DNA from: Bacteroidaceae bacterium
Lineage (GTDB): Bacteria > Bacteroidota > Bacteroidia > Bacteroidales > Bacteroidaceae
Assembly (NCBI GenBank): GCA_024695315.1
Contig: JAILIJ010000023.1
Span: 1 to 5,262 of the forward strand
Reading direction: 5' to 3'
Length of the DNA stretch: 5,262 bases
Part shown: positions 1 through 4,545 of the stretch, in pieces
How positions within the stretch are numbered: the stretch's first letter is position 1
Layout: each line of letters starts with the position of its first letter
Made by a program: the position numbers and the translations under genes
The notes under the pieces: model-generated
Database searches by the model: none
Told to the model about the DNA's origin: nothing
Seen by the model: the letters and a program-made list of their open reading frames with translations, nothing else

Positions 1-2
1 AA

Positions 3-935
3 TTTACAGACAAAGAAATTAAAGCATTAAAGGCAAAAACCAAAAAATTTCTTAAGTCTGTAAATTGGTCTAACACAAATGAAAATCCATTATTTATCCC
101 ATGGAACCTTCTTATAATTCCAGAATATCAGGAATCAAGAACAATACGAGCTGAAGAAAAAGTAAATAATATCGTTGCATCATGGGACTCAACTAAAATG
201 ATACCTGGTATTGTAAACTACCGAACAAATGGAAAATACAAAGATTTGCTCTTTATTGTTGATGGATACCATAGGTCAAGAGCCATGGAAAGACTATCAG
301 ATGATTTAGGATTCGAAGGTTCTTATGACATCATAAGAAATCTTGAATTTAATAAAGAAGTTGAAATCTTTGGAGATCAGTACGAAAACTGCACAAAAGT
401 TTCTACCTTGCATAGATTTTATGCATGGTTAATGAGTAACGATATGACAAATAAAAATGTTGCAGCTGCTCATTATATGAACGAAATCCTCAATAAATAT
501 CATCTTGATACAGCAATATCTGGAAATAAATCAAAGAATTATGAAAAAATAGCTGTTATGACAGGAATAAAGATTTGTATCGAGGATCTTATTAAAGGAA
601 ACAATGCTTTTGATTGGATCATAGAAATCCTAAAAACATCAGGTGCATGTGCAACAAAAAAAGGATTATCGTACAACATGCTCACAGCATTATATGGAAC
701 ATACTATATGATAATTGATGGTAGATTTGAGGATTTATCATTAGATTCAGCAAAAGAAATCCTGATCAAATATATGAGGAAAAATACCTATGGAACAATT
801 CAGGATTTAGGTACTGCCATTTTAATGGAAAAACCAAATCATATACTATCAACAACAAGTATCTCCAGAGCTAAAGCAGTTTTCGCTTACTGGATATGCA
901 AAGACAGTAATCAGAAAGCATATGGATACAATTAA
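3..935 (+). CDS. ParB/sulfiredoxin-fold (ParB-like nuclease domain) protein, 5' end missing
   Basis: The frame is open from the window edge, so the start lies upstream; 310 codons are visible, ending in TAA. The ATG at 198 is internal, because the 65 codons before it carry conserved domain sequence. Counting from the first visible residue, 31-65 (FIPWNLLIIPEYQ, then an Arg, then KVNNIVASWD) look like the N-terminal strand and helix of the ParB N-terminal domain. IVDGYHRSRA at 85-94 matches the ParB/Srx box (DGxHRxxA), which in the family forms a nucleotide or phosphate pocket. The remaining ~215 residues are mostly helical in character and I do not recognise them. Family members act in plasmid or phage partition, as CTP switches, as nucleases or as regulators, and the sequence does not decide between these. 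No parA is visible. A strong hairpin follows 6 bases after the stop. The domain call is fairly secure, the role is not. Confidence 0.72.
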   Translation, partial: FTDKEIKALKAKTKKFLKSVNWSNTNENPLFIPWNLLIIPEYQESRTIRAEEKVNNIVASWDSTKMIPGIVNYRTNGKYKDLLFIVDGYHRSRAMERLSDDLGFEGSYDIIRNLEFNKEVEIFGDQYENCTKVSTLHRFYAWLMSNDMTNKNVAAAHYMNEILNKYHLDTAISGNKSKNYEKIAVMTGIKICIEDLIKGNNAFDWIIEILKTSGACATKKGLSYNMLTALYGTYYMIIDGRFEDLSLDSAKEILIKYMRKNTYGTIQDLGTAILMEKPNHILSTTSISRAKAVFAYWICKDSNQKAYGYN

Positions 936-940
936 CAATA

Positions 941-974
941 AGCAATAGCCATTGTTTTTACAATGGCTATTGTT
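941..974 (+). other. Long perfect hairpin after the ParB-like gene (possible terminator)
   Basis: Arms 943-954 (CAATAGCCATTG) and 961-972 (CAATGGCTATTG) are exact reverse complements, 12 bp, with the 6-base loop TTTTTA. A G·T pair and an A-T pair extend the stem to 941-974. It begins 6 bases after the upstream stop and ends 5 bases before the next gene's AAGGAG. No U-run follows, so it is not a textbook Rho-independent terminator. It could be an RNA processing or stabilising stem, a weak terminator, or a DNA inverted repeat bound by a protein. Confidence 0.6.
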
Positions 975-995
975 AACTATTCAAGGAGAGAAAAT

Positions 996-1169
996 ATGTC
1001 TAACATAAAGAAAAATTTTGATAAAGCAATTGATAAAATAGAACATTTAAACAACCTTGAAATACGAGAAATATTAATCTTAGCAGATGAAGGTATGACA
1101 TTTGACATCAATGACGGTAAGATACGAAACTATCATATCAAAAATGAAACAAAGGAGTTTTCTCTATGA
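996..1169 (+). CDS. Small hypothetical protein, 57 residues
   Basis: The start at 996 is chosen because AAGGAG at 983-988 lies at a good distance. An in-frame ATG at 963 falls inside the 3' arm of the preceding hairpin and has no ribosome binding site. The product is highly charged and without cysteine. It has a likely helical N-terminal half (KKNFDKAIDKIEHLNNLEI) and a basic, polar tail. No membrane segment or known motif is visible. The stop TGA overlaps the next gene's ATG (ATGA at 1166-1169), so the two are probably translated together. AAAGGAG just before the overlap serves the downstream gene. I do not recognise the family. Confidence 0.72.
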   Translation: MSNIKKNFDKAIDKIEHLNNLEIREILILADEGMTFDINDGKIRNYHIKNETKEFSL

Positions 1170-1387
1170 TTAATTGTCCAAAATGGAAAGGTGAAGTGAA
1201 TAGCACACCTAAAATCACAAAAGAAATGTTCAAAAAATACGTCAAAAAACAAGCTTCTGGAGATTGCAATATGTTATCAAAAGAAGTTGAAAATGACTGC
1301 AATCTTTCAAAAGAAGAACATATGGAAATTATAAAAAATTACAACAAATATGTGCAAAAATTTGGAATAAATATAGATTCTTTTTAA
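1166..1387 (+). CDS. Conserved small phage protein of unknown function, 73 residues
   Basis: The gene starts in an ATGA overlap with its upstream neighbour and has AAAGGAG at 1152-1158. Residues 17-45 (ITKEMFKKYVKKQASG, then CNM, then NDCNLSKEEHMEI) and the closing IIKNYNKYVQKFG follow a pattern I know from short Firmicutes phage proteins: F-x-x-Y-V-x-x-Q-x-S-G-x-x-N-M, a Leu-rich middle, then an acidic helix ending in MKNY-like sequence. No role is established for that group. The product is lysine-rich and soluble, probably two helices. Cys4, Cys34 and Cys45 are not in a CxxC arrangement, so metal binding is not indicated. The gene is real; the family link is from memory. Confidence 0.78.
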   Translation: MINCPKWKGEVNSTPKITKEMFKKYVKKQASGDCNMLSKEVENDCNLSKEEHMEIIKNYNKYVQKFGINIDSF

Positions 1388-1402
1388 AAACACTTCGTGT
1401 TT
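1388..1402 (+). terminator. Short hairpin after the 996-1387 gene pair, weak terminator candidate
   Basis: AAACAC (1388-1393) pairs with GTGTTT (1397-1402) across the loop TTC, immediately after the TAA at 1385-1387. The following CGGTTTCTT is only partly T-rich. The stem is short and mostly A-T, so read-through is likely. Confidence 0.3.
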
Positions 1403-1438
1403 CGGTTTCTTATAAGAACTAAACAAAGGAGAAATTCA

Positions 1439-1516
1439 ATGAAGAATATCAACGCCCCGACAATCATAATACTTCTTATGCTTTTCACAATTTTAGTAAT
1501 ATTCAAACTCTATTAA
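1439..1516 (+). CDS. 25-residue single-pass membrane peptide
   Basis: AAAGGAG at 1425-1431 precedes the ATG at 1439 with normal spacing, using the same ribosome-site sequence as several genes here. The reading frame gives MKNINAP, then about 16 hydrophobic residues (TIIILLMLFTILVIF), then KLY and TAA. A charged N-terminus, one membrane span and a short Lys-Tyr tail describe a small inner-membrane peptide. Such peptides in phages and plasmids include type I toxins, small holin-like factors and membrane regulators, and the sequence does not choose among them. A strongly structured stretch follows (1519-1616). Short length makes chance a possibility, but the ribosome site plus a clean membrane segment support it. 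Confidence 0.55.
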   Translation: MKNINAPTIIILLMLFTILVIFKLY

Positions 1517-1518
1517 AA

Positions 1519-1570
1519 TGTGACGCTCACAGCATATTTTAACTCAAAGGAAGTGAAACATAGCGTCATG
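1519..1570 (+). other. Inverted repeat in the 3' region of the membrane peptide gene
   Basis: TGACGCT (1521-1527) and AGCGTCA (1562-1568) are exact complements, and two wobble pairs extend the stem to 1519-1570. The 34-base loop contains AAAGGAA at 1546-1552. The outer stem resembles a 7-bp tRNA acceptor, but 48 bases is too short for a tRNA and no T arm is present. It may be an RNA structure or an operator. Confidence 0.4.
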
Positions 1571-1573
1571 ATT

Positions 1574-1616
1574 AAAAAAGTTACGGAGACTTTATCAAAG
1601 CTCTAAAACTTTTTTT
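1574..1616 (+). terminator. Likely Rho-independent terminator, possibly bidirectional
   Basis: AAAAAAGTT (1574-1582) pairs with AACTTTTTT (1607-1615). Inside it a second hairpin forms: GAG (1586-1588), bulged A, CTTT (1590-1593), loop ATC, AAAG (1597-1600), CTC (1601-1603). The T run at 1610-1616 serves as the U-tract on the + strand, and the A run at 1574-1579 would do so on the other strand. It would end transcription from the 996-1516 genes before tRNA-Glu. The inner stem is modest. Confidence 0.55.
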
Positions 1617-1692
1617 AAAATAAGATTTTTGAATTTCCTTTTGTAAAACCATATTTCGTCGTTGCAGTTTAGACGTAAAACAAACTGTACAC

Positions 1693-1764
1693 GACTCCAT
1701 AGTCAAGAGGCTAAGACACCACCCTTTCACGGTGGTAACGTGGGTTCGAATCCCGCTGGGGTCA
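1693..1764 (+). tRNA. tRNA-Glu (anticodon TTC)
   Basis: A full cloverleaf can be drawn. The acceptor is GACTCCA/TGGGGTC with one G·T pair. The D stem is GTC/GAC with GG in the loop. The anticodon stem is CCACC/GGTGG with loop CTTTCAC, giving anticodon TTC at 1726-1728. The T arm is GTGGG-TTCGAAT-CCCGC and the discriminator is A1764. CCA is not encoded. It reads GAA (and GAG by wobble), a frequent codon in the surrounding genes. It stands alone, about 2.5 kb from the other tRNAs, with a terminator upstream and a zinc-ribbon gene 36 bases downstream. Confidence 0.95.
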
Positions 1765-1800
1765 TTCACTGCAAATAGTATTATAAAGAGGCAAACAACA

Positions 1801-2016
1801 ATGAGAATAAAAGAGATTACAAGTCAATACAGACGAGATTTCACCGCAATCTATGAATGTGAGCATTGCGGAACAACTATTGAGGGTAGCGGTTACGATG
1901 ACGCAAATTTTCACAGAAATGTAATACCGAATATGGTTTGTGAAAAATGTGGAAAGACAGCAAGTGATGATTACAGACCGCTTACGACAAAATATCCAGA
2001 GGGGATGCAGATATAA
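1801..2016 (+). CDS. Small zinc-ribbon protein, 71 residues
   Basis: Two CxxC knuckles, Cys20/Cys23 (CEHCG) and Cys47/Cys50 (CEKCG), make a four-cysteine zinc ribbon spanning almost the whole protein. The start at 1801 is preceded by AAAGAGG at 1785-1791. The in-frame ATG at 1732 lies inside tRNA-Glu and is rejected. The 23-residue loop between the knuckles holds GSGYDD and a His, and the C-terminus is a short polar tail. Such ribbons bind DNA, RNA or protein partners; the partner here is unknown. It is the first protein gene after the tRNA and may be read from the same transcript. The ribbon is clear, the function is not. Confidence 0.8.
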   Translation: MRIKEITSQYRRDFTAIYECEHCGTTIEGSGYDDANFHRNVIPNMVCEKCGKTASDDYRPLTTKYPEGMQI

Positions 2017-2077
2017 AGAGGAGAAACTCTGTCAACTACCCTCTACTAAAGTAAAGAGTATCCAAAGGAGAAATTTA

Positions 2078-2263
2078 ATGAATGAAATAATGAGCCTATC
2101 CGAAAGGATGTTGGCAGCGGCAAAGAATTGCATGATAAAGAATGATGCTAGATTCTTGAGAGACACCGAAGAATGCCTTGTTAGATACATGAGACATACT
2201 TCACCAAAAGATTACGGAATAAGCCTACAAGGAAAACACAAAAAGTTCAAAAAAAGAGGATGA
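2078..2263 (+). CDS. Small basic hypothetical protein, 61 residues
   Basis: AAAGGAG at 2064-2070 and ATG at 2078 have ideal spacing. An in-frame ATG at 1940 lies within the zinc-ribbon gene and is ignored. Residues 1-42 look helical and mildly amphipathic (SERMLAAAKNCMIKNDARFL), and the last ~15 residues are very basic (GKHKKFKKRG), suggesting nucleic-acid or ribosome contact. The 61 bases upstream contain short self-complementary pieces (CTCT at 2041-2044 with AGAG at 2055-2058) that might affect translation. No known family is recognised. Confidence 0.68.
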   Translation: MNEIMSLSERMLAAAKNCMIKNDARFLRDTEECLVRYMRHTSPKDYGISLQGKHKKFKKRG

Positions 2264-2273
2264 AGAATAAGAA

Positions 2274-2504
2274 ATGGGTGAACCAAAGATTAAATATCAA
2301 GACAACAGAGAACCATTTAAAAACATTTCTACACATGAAATGTTTAAAAGTGTTGTAGACGTCTTTATGAAGATAGAACCAATTACAATAAATGCCGTTG
2401 ATTACAATGCTTTAAATATCAATCACGGCAACTTTGATTACTTTGACGATAGTTTTCCTGTGACACCTGTAAATGTAGAAATTATCGTAGATTGTAAGAG
2501 ATAA
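2274..2504 (+). CDS. Hypothetical protein, 76 residues
   Basis: This reading frame begins 10 bases after the previous stop. The only purine-rich ribosome signal (AAGAGGA, ending near 2261) is rather far from the ATG at 2274, so initiation may depend on coupling. A competing ATG at 2262 opens a 32-codon frame of unlikely composition and is not preferred. The protein is acidic with no cysteine except near the end (IVDCKR), no membrane segment, and a tail rich in beta-type residues (VTPVNVEIIVDC). Nothing is recognised. Confidence 0.6.
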   Translation: MGEPKIKYQDNREPFKNISTHEMFKSVVDVFMKIEPITINAVDYNALNINHGNFDYFDDSFPVTPVNVEIIVDCKR

Positions 2505-2517
2505 GGAGAACATAAAT

Positions 2518-2853
2518 ATGGCAGATGTAGAATTAGTAATTAAGATAGAGAAAGAACTCTACAACTATATGCAAACAGAAGAATATGACGAACACATGGA
2601 TAAGCGTTTTGACTATCAGATAAGGTTTGCAGTTAAAAACGGAGTGCCACTTCCAAAAGGACATGGAATCAAGGCACTAGAGCAAGAGCTAAAGACAGGG
2701 TATTGGTACAAAAACGAAAGAAAGGAAACAATTTGTTCTAACTGTGAGAAACCTATATTTGCGTTCCGCAAATTAGATTTTGATTATAGACCAACGTATT
2801 GCCCGAATTGTGGGGCAAGAATGAGTTTGGAAAGTAGAGTGTACAGGAGGTGA
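2518..2853 (+). CDS. Modular phage protein with C-terminal zinc ribbon, 111 residues
   Basis: ATAAGGAG at 2503-2510 places the start at 2518. Three blocks can be read. Residues 1-34 are a charged helical lead. Residues 35-50 (IRFAVKNGVPLPKGHG) are the 'NGxPLPKGHG' block. Residues 53-57 (ALEQE) form a linker, followed by a zinc ribbon with Cys73/Cys76 (CSNC) and Cys95/Cys98 (YCPNCGARM). The ALEQE-GYW-CxxC-YCPNCGARM order is familiar from short proteins of Lachnospiraceae and related Firmicutes phages, always without known function. The same linker and ribbon return at 3645-3938, and the NGxP block at 3169-3471. It heads the tightly packed run, with only 4 bases to the next gene, so co-transcription is very likely. 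Confidence 0.82.
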   Translation: MADVELVIKIEKELYNYMQTEEYDEHMDKRFDYQIRFAVKNGVPLPKGHGIKALEQELKTGYWYKNERKETICSNCEKPIFAFRKLDFDYRPTYCPNCGARMSLESRVYRR

Positions 2854-2857
2854 GCAA

Positions 2858-3172
2858 ATGAAAACATTAGTTTATCTTGAAGACGTAATAAACGAAATAA
2901 AAAGTTTTGACAATTGCGGTATGATAACACGTTCTGTTAATCACGTTTGCGAGAATATAAGAACAGAAGTTAAAGAAGTAAAAGCTATTCATATTCCCAA
3001 GGGAGCGACCAATGGAGACATGATGAAGGTATTGTTTCCAGGCGCAAAAACTTGGGAAATTCCACGAGATGATTTTCATTGTGCTTGCATTGAGTTCAAG
3101 GACGTGTGCGAAATCAAAACGTTCCCTTTGAGTTGGTGGAACGCACCATATAGGAACGAGGTGATCGAATGA
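2858..3172 (+). CDS. Hypothetical protein with 'ATNGD...WWNAPY' module, 104 residues
   Basis: The strongest ribosome site in the window, AGGAGGTGA (2845-2853), overlaps the upstream stop codon and precedes the ATG at 2858. Residues 1-40 form a charged N-terminal region unlike its neighbours. Residues 46-61 (IPKGATNGDMMKVLFP) and 93-98 (WWNAPY) define a module repeated in the next gene. From memory, this module occurs in many uncharacterised Clostridia phage proteins. Cysteines at 20 and 31, plus several in the middle, do not make a CxxC ribbon. The stop overlaps the next start as ATGA (3169-3172). It is probably cytoplasmic and of unknown role. Confidence 0.8.
   Translation: MKTLVYLEDVINEIKSFDNCGMITRSVNHVCENIRTEVKEVKAIHIPKGATNGDMMKVLFPGAKTWEIPRDDFHCACIEFKDVCEIKTFPLSWWNAPYRNEVIE
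3133..3152 (+). repeat. 20-base direct repeat, copy 1
   Basis: This sequence recurs exactly at 3432-3451. It encodes most of WWNAPY near the 3' end of the 2858 gene and is followed in both copies by a GAGGT ribosome site and an ATGA stop/start overlap. Confidence 0.85.
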
Positions 3173-3471
3173 GGTTGATGATTGACATACCAGACGAGAT
3201 GTACAAGAGGATTGCTGTAGCTCCTAGATGTGCTAGTCCAATAGATGCATATAACGACCGAGACGATTTTGTTAAGGCAATTCAGAATGGTACGCCTATT
3301 TCAAAAGATGCAACTAATGGGGATATAATTAAAGCTATGTTTCCTGATGAAAGGGGCGAGCATTATAGGGATATAGCACCTATGCACTTAATGTATGATG
3401 GATTGGATTATATGAAGGAGTTTCGTACAGATTGGTGGAACGCACCATATAAAAGCGAGGTAAAAGAATGA
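3169..3471 (+). CDS. Hypothetical protein sharing modules with both upstream neighbours, 100 residues
   Basis: The start lies in an ATGA overlap, with GAGGTGA at 3158-3164 as ribosome site. Residues 4-15 (MIDIPDEMYKRI) and 33-45 (DFVKAIQNGTPIS) match the 'NGxP' block of the 2518 protein. Residues 46-59 (KDATNGDIIKAMFP) and 89-94 (WWNAPY) match the 2858 protein. It therefore looks like a chimera of blocks found separately next door. It lacks the zinc ribbon. The 3' end carries the second copy of the 20-base repeat and runs into another ATGA overlap. Function unknown; confidence that it is expressed is high because of the coupling signals on both sides. Confidence 0.8.
   Translation: MRLMIDIPDEMYKRIAVAPRCASPIDAYNDRDDFVKAIQNGTPISKDATNGDIIKAMFPDERGEHYRDIAPMHLMYDGLDYMKEFRTDWWNAPYKSEVKE
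3432..3451 (+). repeat. 20-base direct repeat, copy 2
   Basis: An exact copy of 3133-3152 at the 3' end of the 3169 gene. It is about 300 bases from copy 1, roughly one gene length, as expected from gene duplication or recombination within the shared WWNAPY block. Confidence 0.85.
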
Positions 3472-3641
3472 CAGTAAAACAGTTGATTAAAAAATTATCA
3501 AAACTTCCAGAAGATACCGAAGTGTTAATTCCTAATAGGAACTTATACAGAGACGGAGAGTATGTTGTTACAGAAGTGGACGATTACAGTTGCATGGACG
3601 GAACAGTCTTACTTGATACAGATTATGAAAGGTGGGTTTAG
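3468..3641 (+). CDS. Small conserved phage protein (MTVKxLIxKLxxxPEDTEV type), 57 residues
   Basis: ATG at 3468 overlaps the preceding stop (ATGA) and GAGGT at 3457-3461 gives the ribosome site. The frame ends in TAG at 3639. The N-terminus MTVKQLIKKLSKLPEDTEV is a pattern I know from many short phage proteins of Firmicutes, where a helix is followed by 'PxDxxV' and beta strands (residues 19-22 and 31-37 here). No activity is known for them. Only 3 bases separate it from the next start. The product is acidic in its second half and probably a single small soluble domain. Confidence 0.78.
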   Translation: MTVKQLIKKLSKLPEDTEVLIPNRNLYRDGEYVVTEVDDYSCMDGTVLLDTDYERWV

Positions 3642-3644
3642 TAA

Positions 3645-3938
3645 ATGACAAGAGAAGAGGCAAGCAACATACTTGATGATTATGATGTTAATTTTGACGG
3701 ACATACGGCAGAAGAAATAGCAGAAGCGTTTGATGTAGCATTTAGGGCATTAGAGCAAGAGCCAAAACAAGGGCATTGGATAATGGTATCGGACAGAACG
3801 GATTGGTATGATGCGACTTTTAAGTGCTCGTGTTGTGACAGAGAGATAATAACACCATACGAGTTGAAAGGCGATATATACAACGATTATCCGTATTGCC
3901 ATTGCGGTGCTAAGATGGAAAACGAGAATAAGGAATGA
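3645..3938 (+). CDS. Modular phage protein with C-terminal zinc ribbon, 97 residues
   Basis: AAGGTGG at 3629-3635 lies about 9 bases before the ATG. Residues 1-33 are a new N-terminal block (EEASNILDDYDV..., helical, acidic). Residues 35-46 (ALEQEPKQGHWI) are the same linker as in the 2518 protein. The ribbon follows, with Cys61 and Cys64 (CSCC) and Cys85/Cys87 in YCHCGAKM. The second knuckle is CxC rather than CxxC; I recall this YCHCGAKM variant from related phage proteins, so it is probably functional rather than damaged. The stop overlaps the next ATG. The domain call is firm, the role unknown. Confidence 0.82.
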   Translation: MTREEASNILDDYDVNFDGHTAEEIAEAFDVAFRALEQEPKQGHWIMVSDRTDWYDATFKCSCCDREIITPYELKGDIYNDYPYCHCGAKMENENKE

Positions 3939-4042
3939 TTTACACAGAAAAGAAAGTATATGATCCACTAACAGGTACATATAGTACGGGATATTGGCTC
4001 AAAGATAGTCAGGGTAATTGGTATCCTGTTTGGAACAAGTGA
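3935..4042 (+). CDS. 35-residue hypothetical peptide, last gene of the run
   Basis: It starts inside an ATGA overlap with the 3645 gene. An AAGGA lies immediately before the ATG, too close for best use, so reinitiation or coupling is likely. The peptide is rich in Tyr, Trp, Gly and Thr (DPLTGTYSTGYWLKDSQGNW, then YPVW) and has no hydrophobic span. The pattern suggests a small beta hairpin. The same overlap style as its neighbours is the main support. I recognise no family. Confidence 0.55.
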   Translation: MIYTEKKVYDPLTGTYSTGYWLKDSQGNWYPVWNK

Positions 4043-4082
4043 GGAACGATATGCTAAAAGCATTATCAATAAAGCAATCAAA

Positions 4083-4136
4083 GAGAGCAACTAAAATAGA
4101 AACTTAAATTATTTGAGTTGCTTTTGAGTTGTTTTT
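4083..4136 (+). terminator. Candidate terminator of the 2518-4042 operon
   Basis: AGCAACT (4086-4092) pairs with AGTTGCT (4116-4122), and G·T and A-T pairs extend the stem to 4083/4125. T runs follow at 4122-4125 and 4132-4136. The 23-base loop is long, which weakens the case. Its position 40 bases after the last stop of the operon fits. Confidence 0.4.
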
Positions 4137-4145
4137 GAGTTAGTT
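4113..4145 (+). repeat. Three 11-base tandem repeats
   Basis: TTGAGTTGCTT, TTGAGTTGTTT and TTGAGTTAGTT follow each other without gaps. The first unit also provides the 3' arm of the terminator-like hairpin, so the tandem array may be a by-product of slippage there. A 7-base partial unit (AAGTTAG) may follow. Confidence 0.7.
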
Positions 4146-4227
4146 AAGTTAGGAACAGAAATTAAAAAAAATGCCTTTTCGCCAAGTAATCAGAAAGTAT
4201 CAACAAGTTGTATTTGTTACAACGCAC

Positions 4228-4250
4228 AGCCCGCTGAGGCGTTAGGCACA
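4228..4250 (+). pseudogene. Possible 5' fragment of a tRNA
   Basis: AGCCC at 4228-4232, then GCT (4233-4235), a loop with GG and TTA, and GGC (4244-4246 region) imitate the acceptor and D arm of the tRNA-Gln just downstream, whose 3' end GGGCT would pair with AGCCC perfectly. No anticodon arm follows. The match is short, and a chance resemblance is quite possible. Confidence 0.22.
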
Positions 4251-4254
4251 TTAT

Positions 4255-4326
4255 AGCTCATTTGCCAAATGGTAAGGCATCGGATTTTGATTCCGTGATT
4301 TGCTGGTTCGAATCCAGCATGGGCTG
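4255..4326 (+). tRNA. tRNA-Gln (anticodon TTG)
   Basis: The acceptor is AGCTCAT/ATGGGCT with one T·G pair. The D arm is GCC-AAATGGTAA-GGC. The anticodon arm has loop TTTTGAT, giving anticodon TTG at 4287-4289. Its stem TCGGA/TCCGT has four good pairs and one outer T-T mismatch. The T arm is GCTGG-TTCGAAT-CCAGC and the discriminator is G4326. CCA is not encoded. The D and anticodon arms closely resemble bacterial tRNA-Gln(TTG). It would read CAA, a common codon in these AT-rich genes. Confidence 0.92.
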
Positions 4327-4359
4327 TTCATTGATGATTGCAAGCGTCAATGACTTCAC
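4321..4359 (+). repeat. Diverged 39-base direct repeat at a tRNA 3' end, copy A
   Basis: It begins in the acceptor 3' strand of tRNA-Gln (GGGC) and extends into the spacer. Aligned without gaps to 4565-4603, 28 of 39 bases agree by my count. The spacer part can form a hairpin, CATTGA (4329-4334) with TCAATG (4347-4352). It suggests duplication of a tRNA-plus-spacer unit. Confidence 0.55.
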
Positions 4360-4399
4360 GACCAAAGATATGTTATGGCTATGCGTTGACTAAAAACGT

Positions 4400-4429
4400 G
4401 CGAGAGAGTAAATGCATGTGCTATCTCGC
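4400..4429 (+). other. Hairpin in tRNA-array spacer
   Basis: GCGAGA (4400-4405) pairs with TCTCGC (4424-4429) around an 18-base loop that contains the palindrome ATGCAT. No T run follows, so it is not a terminator. Role unknown. Confidence 0.35.
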
Positions 4430-4460
4430 TAAATAACAAAAAATAAGTATTGAAGTAAAC

Positions 4461-4532
4461 CGCAACGTAGCTCAGTTGGGAGAGCAGCACCGTCTGTAGT
4501 GAAGGTCATAGGTTCGAGTCCTATCGTTGCAA
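4461..4532 (+). tRNA. tRNA-like sequence with abnormal anticodon arm (identity uncertain)
   Basis: Most of a cloverleaf is good. The acceptor is CGCAACG/CGTTGCA with six pairs and a C1·A72 mismatch. TA follows at 8-9. The D arm is GCTC-AGTTGGGA-GAGC, the T arm is ATAGG-TTCGAGT-CCTAT and the discriminator is A4532. The anticodon region (4487-4503) does not form a normal 5-bp stem with a 7-base loop. Only CAC (4488-4490) with GTG (4499-4501) pairs, leaving the 8-base loop CGTCTGTA. Counting from the D and T arms puts the anticodon at CTG (4494-4496), which would be Gln, while a shift gives GTA (Tyr). It may be a decaying tRNA or an unusual working one. Confidence 0.6.
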
Positions 4533-4545
4533 TTCATAAGTATTC

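Noticed and set aside
963..995. Upstream in-frame start for the 57-residue gene
   Set aside because: The ATG lies in the 3' arm of the hairpin and has no ribosome site; 996 has AAGGAG.
1553..1606. Tiny frame from GTG 1553 or ATG 1568 (17 or 12 codons)
   Set aside because: AAAGGAA is too close to the GTG and too far from the ATG, and the frame runs into the terminator stem.
1581..1769. Minus-strand reading frame covering the terminator and tRNA-Glu
   Set aside because: It is antisense to a tRNA and a terminator, with no ribosome site; chance opening.
1732..1800. Upstream in-frame start for the zinc-ribbon gene
   Set aside because: The ATG and following codons lie inside tRNA-Glu; the start at 1801 has its own ribosome site.
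1940..2077. Upstream in-frame start for the 61-residue gene
   Set aside because: It lies out of frame inside the zinc-ribbon gene and has no ribosome site; 2078 is preceded by AAAGGAG.
2262..2360. 32-codon frame from ATG 2262 (MKNKKWVNQ...)
   Set aside because: It overlaps the longer 2274 frame and has an unlikely composition and no better ribosome site.
2867..3079. Minus-strand reading frame within the 2858 gene
   Set aside because: It is antisense to a well-supported coupled gene and has poor, low-complexity composition.
3680..3980. Two minus-strand reading frames over the 3645 and 3935 genes
   Set aside because: Both are antisense to a clear zinc-ribbon gene and lack initiation signals.
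4051..4107. 18-codon frame (MLKALSIKQSKRATKIET) after the operon
   Set aside because: GAGG sits 6 bases before the ATG, so it is possible, but it is very short and ends inside the terminator-like stem; not enough support.
4113..4145. CRISPR array
   Set aside because: Units of 11 bases with no spacers; a simple tandem repeat.
4207..4223. GTTGTA/TACAAC 6-bp hairpin
   Set aside because: Short and without context; common by chance in AT-rich DNA.
4171..4245. 24-codon frame (MPFRQVIRKYQQ...) before tRNA-Gln
   Set aside because: No ribosome site at a usable distance, and it runs into the tRNA region.
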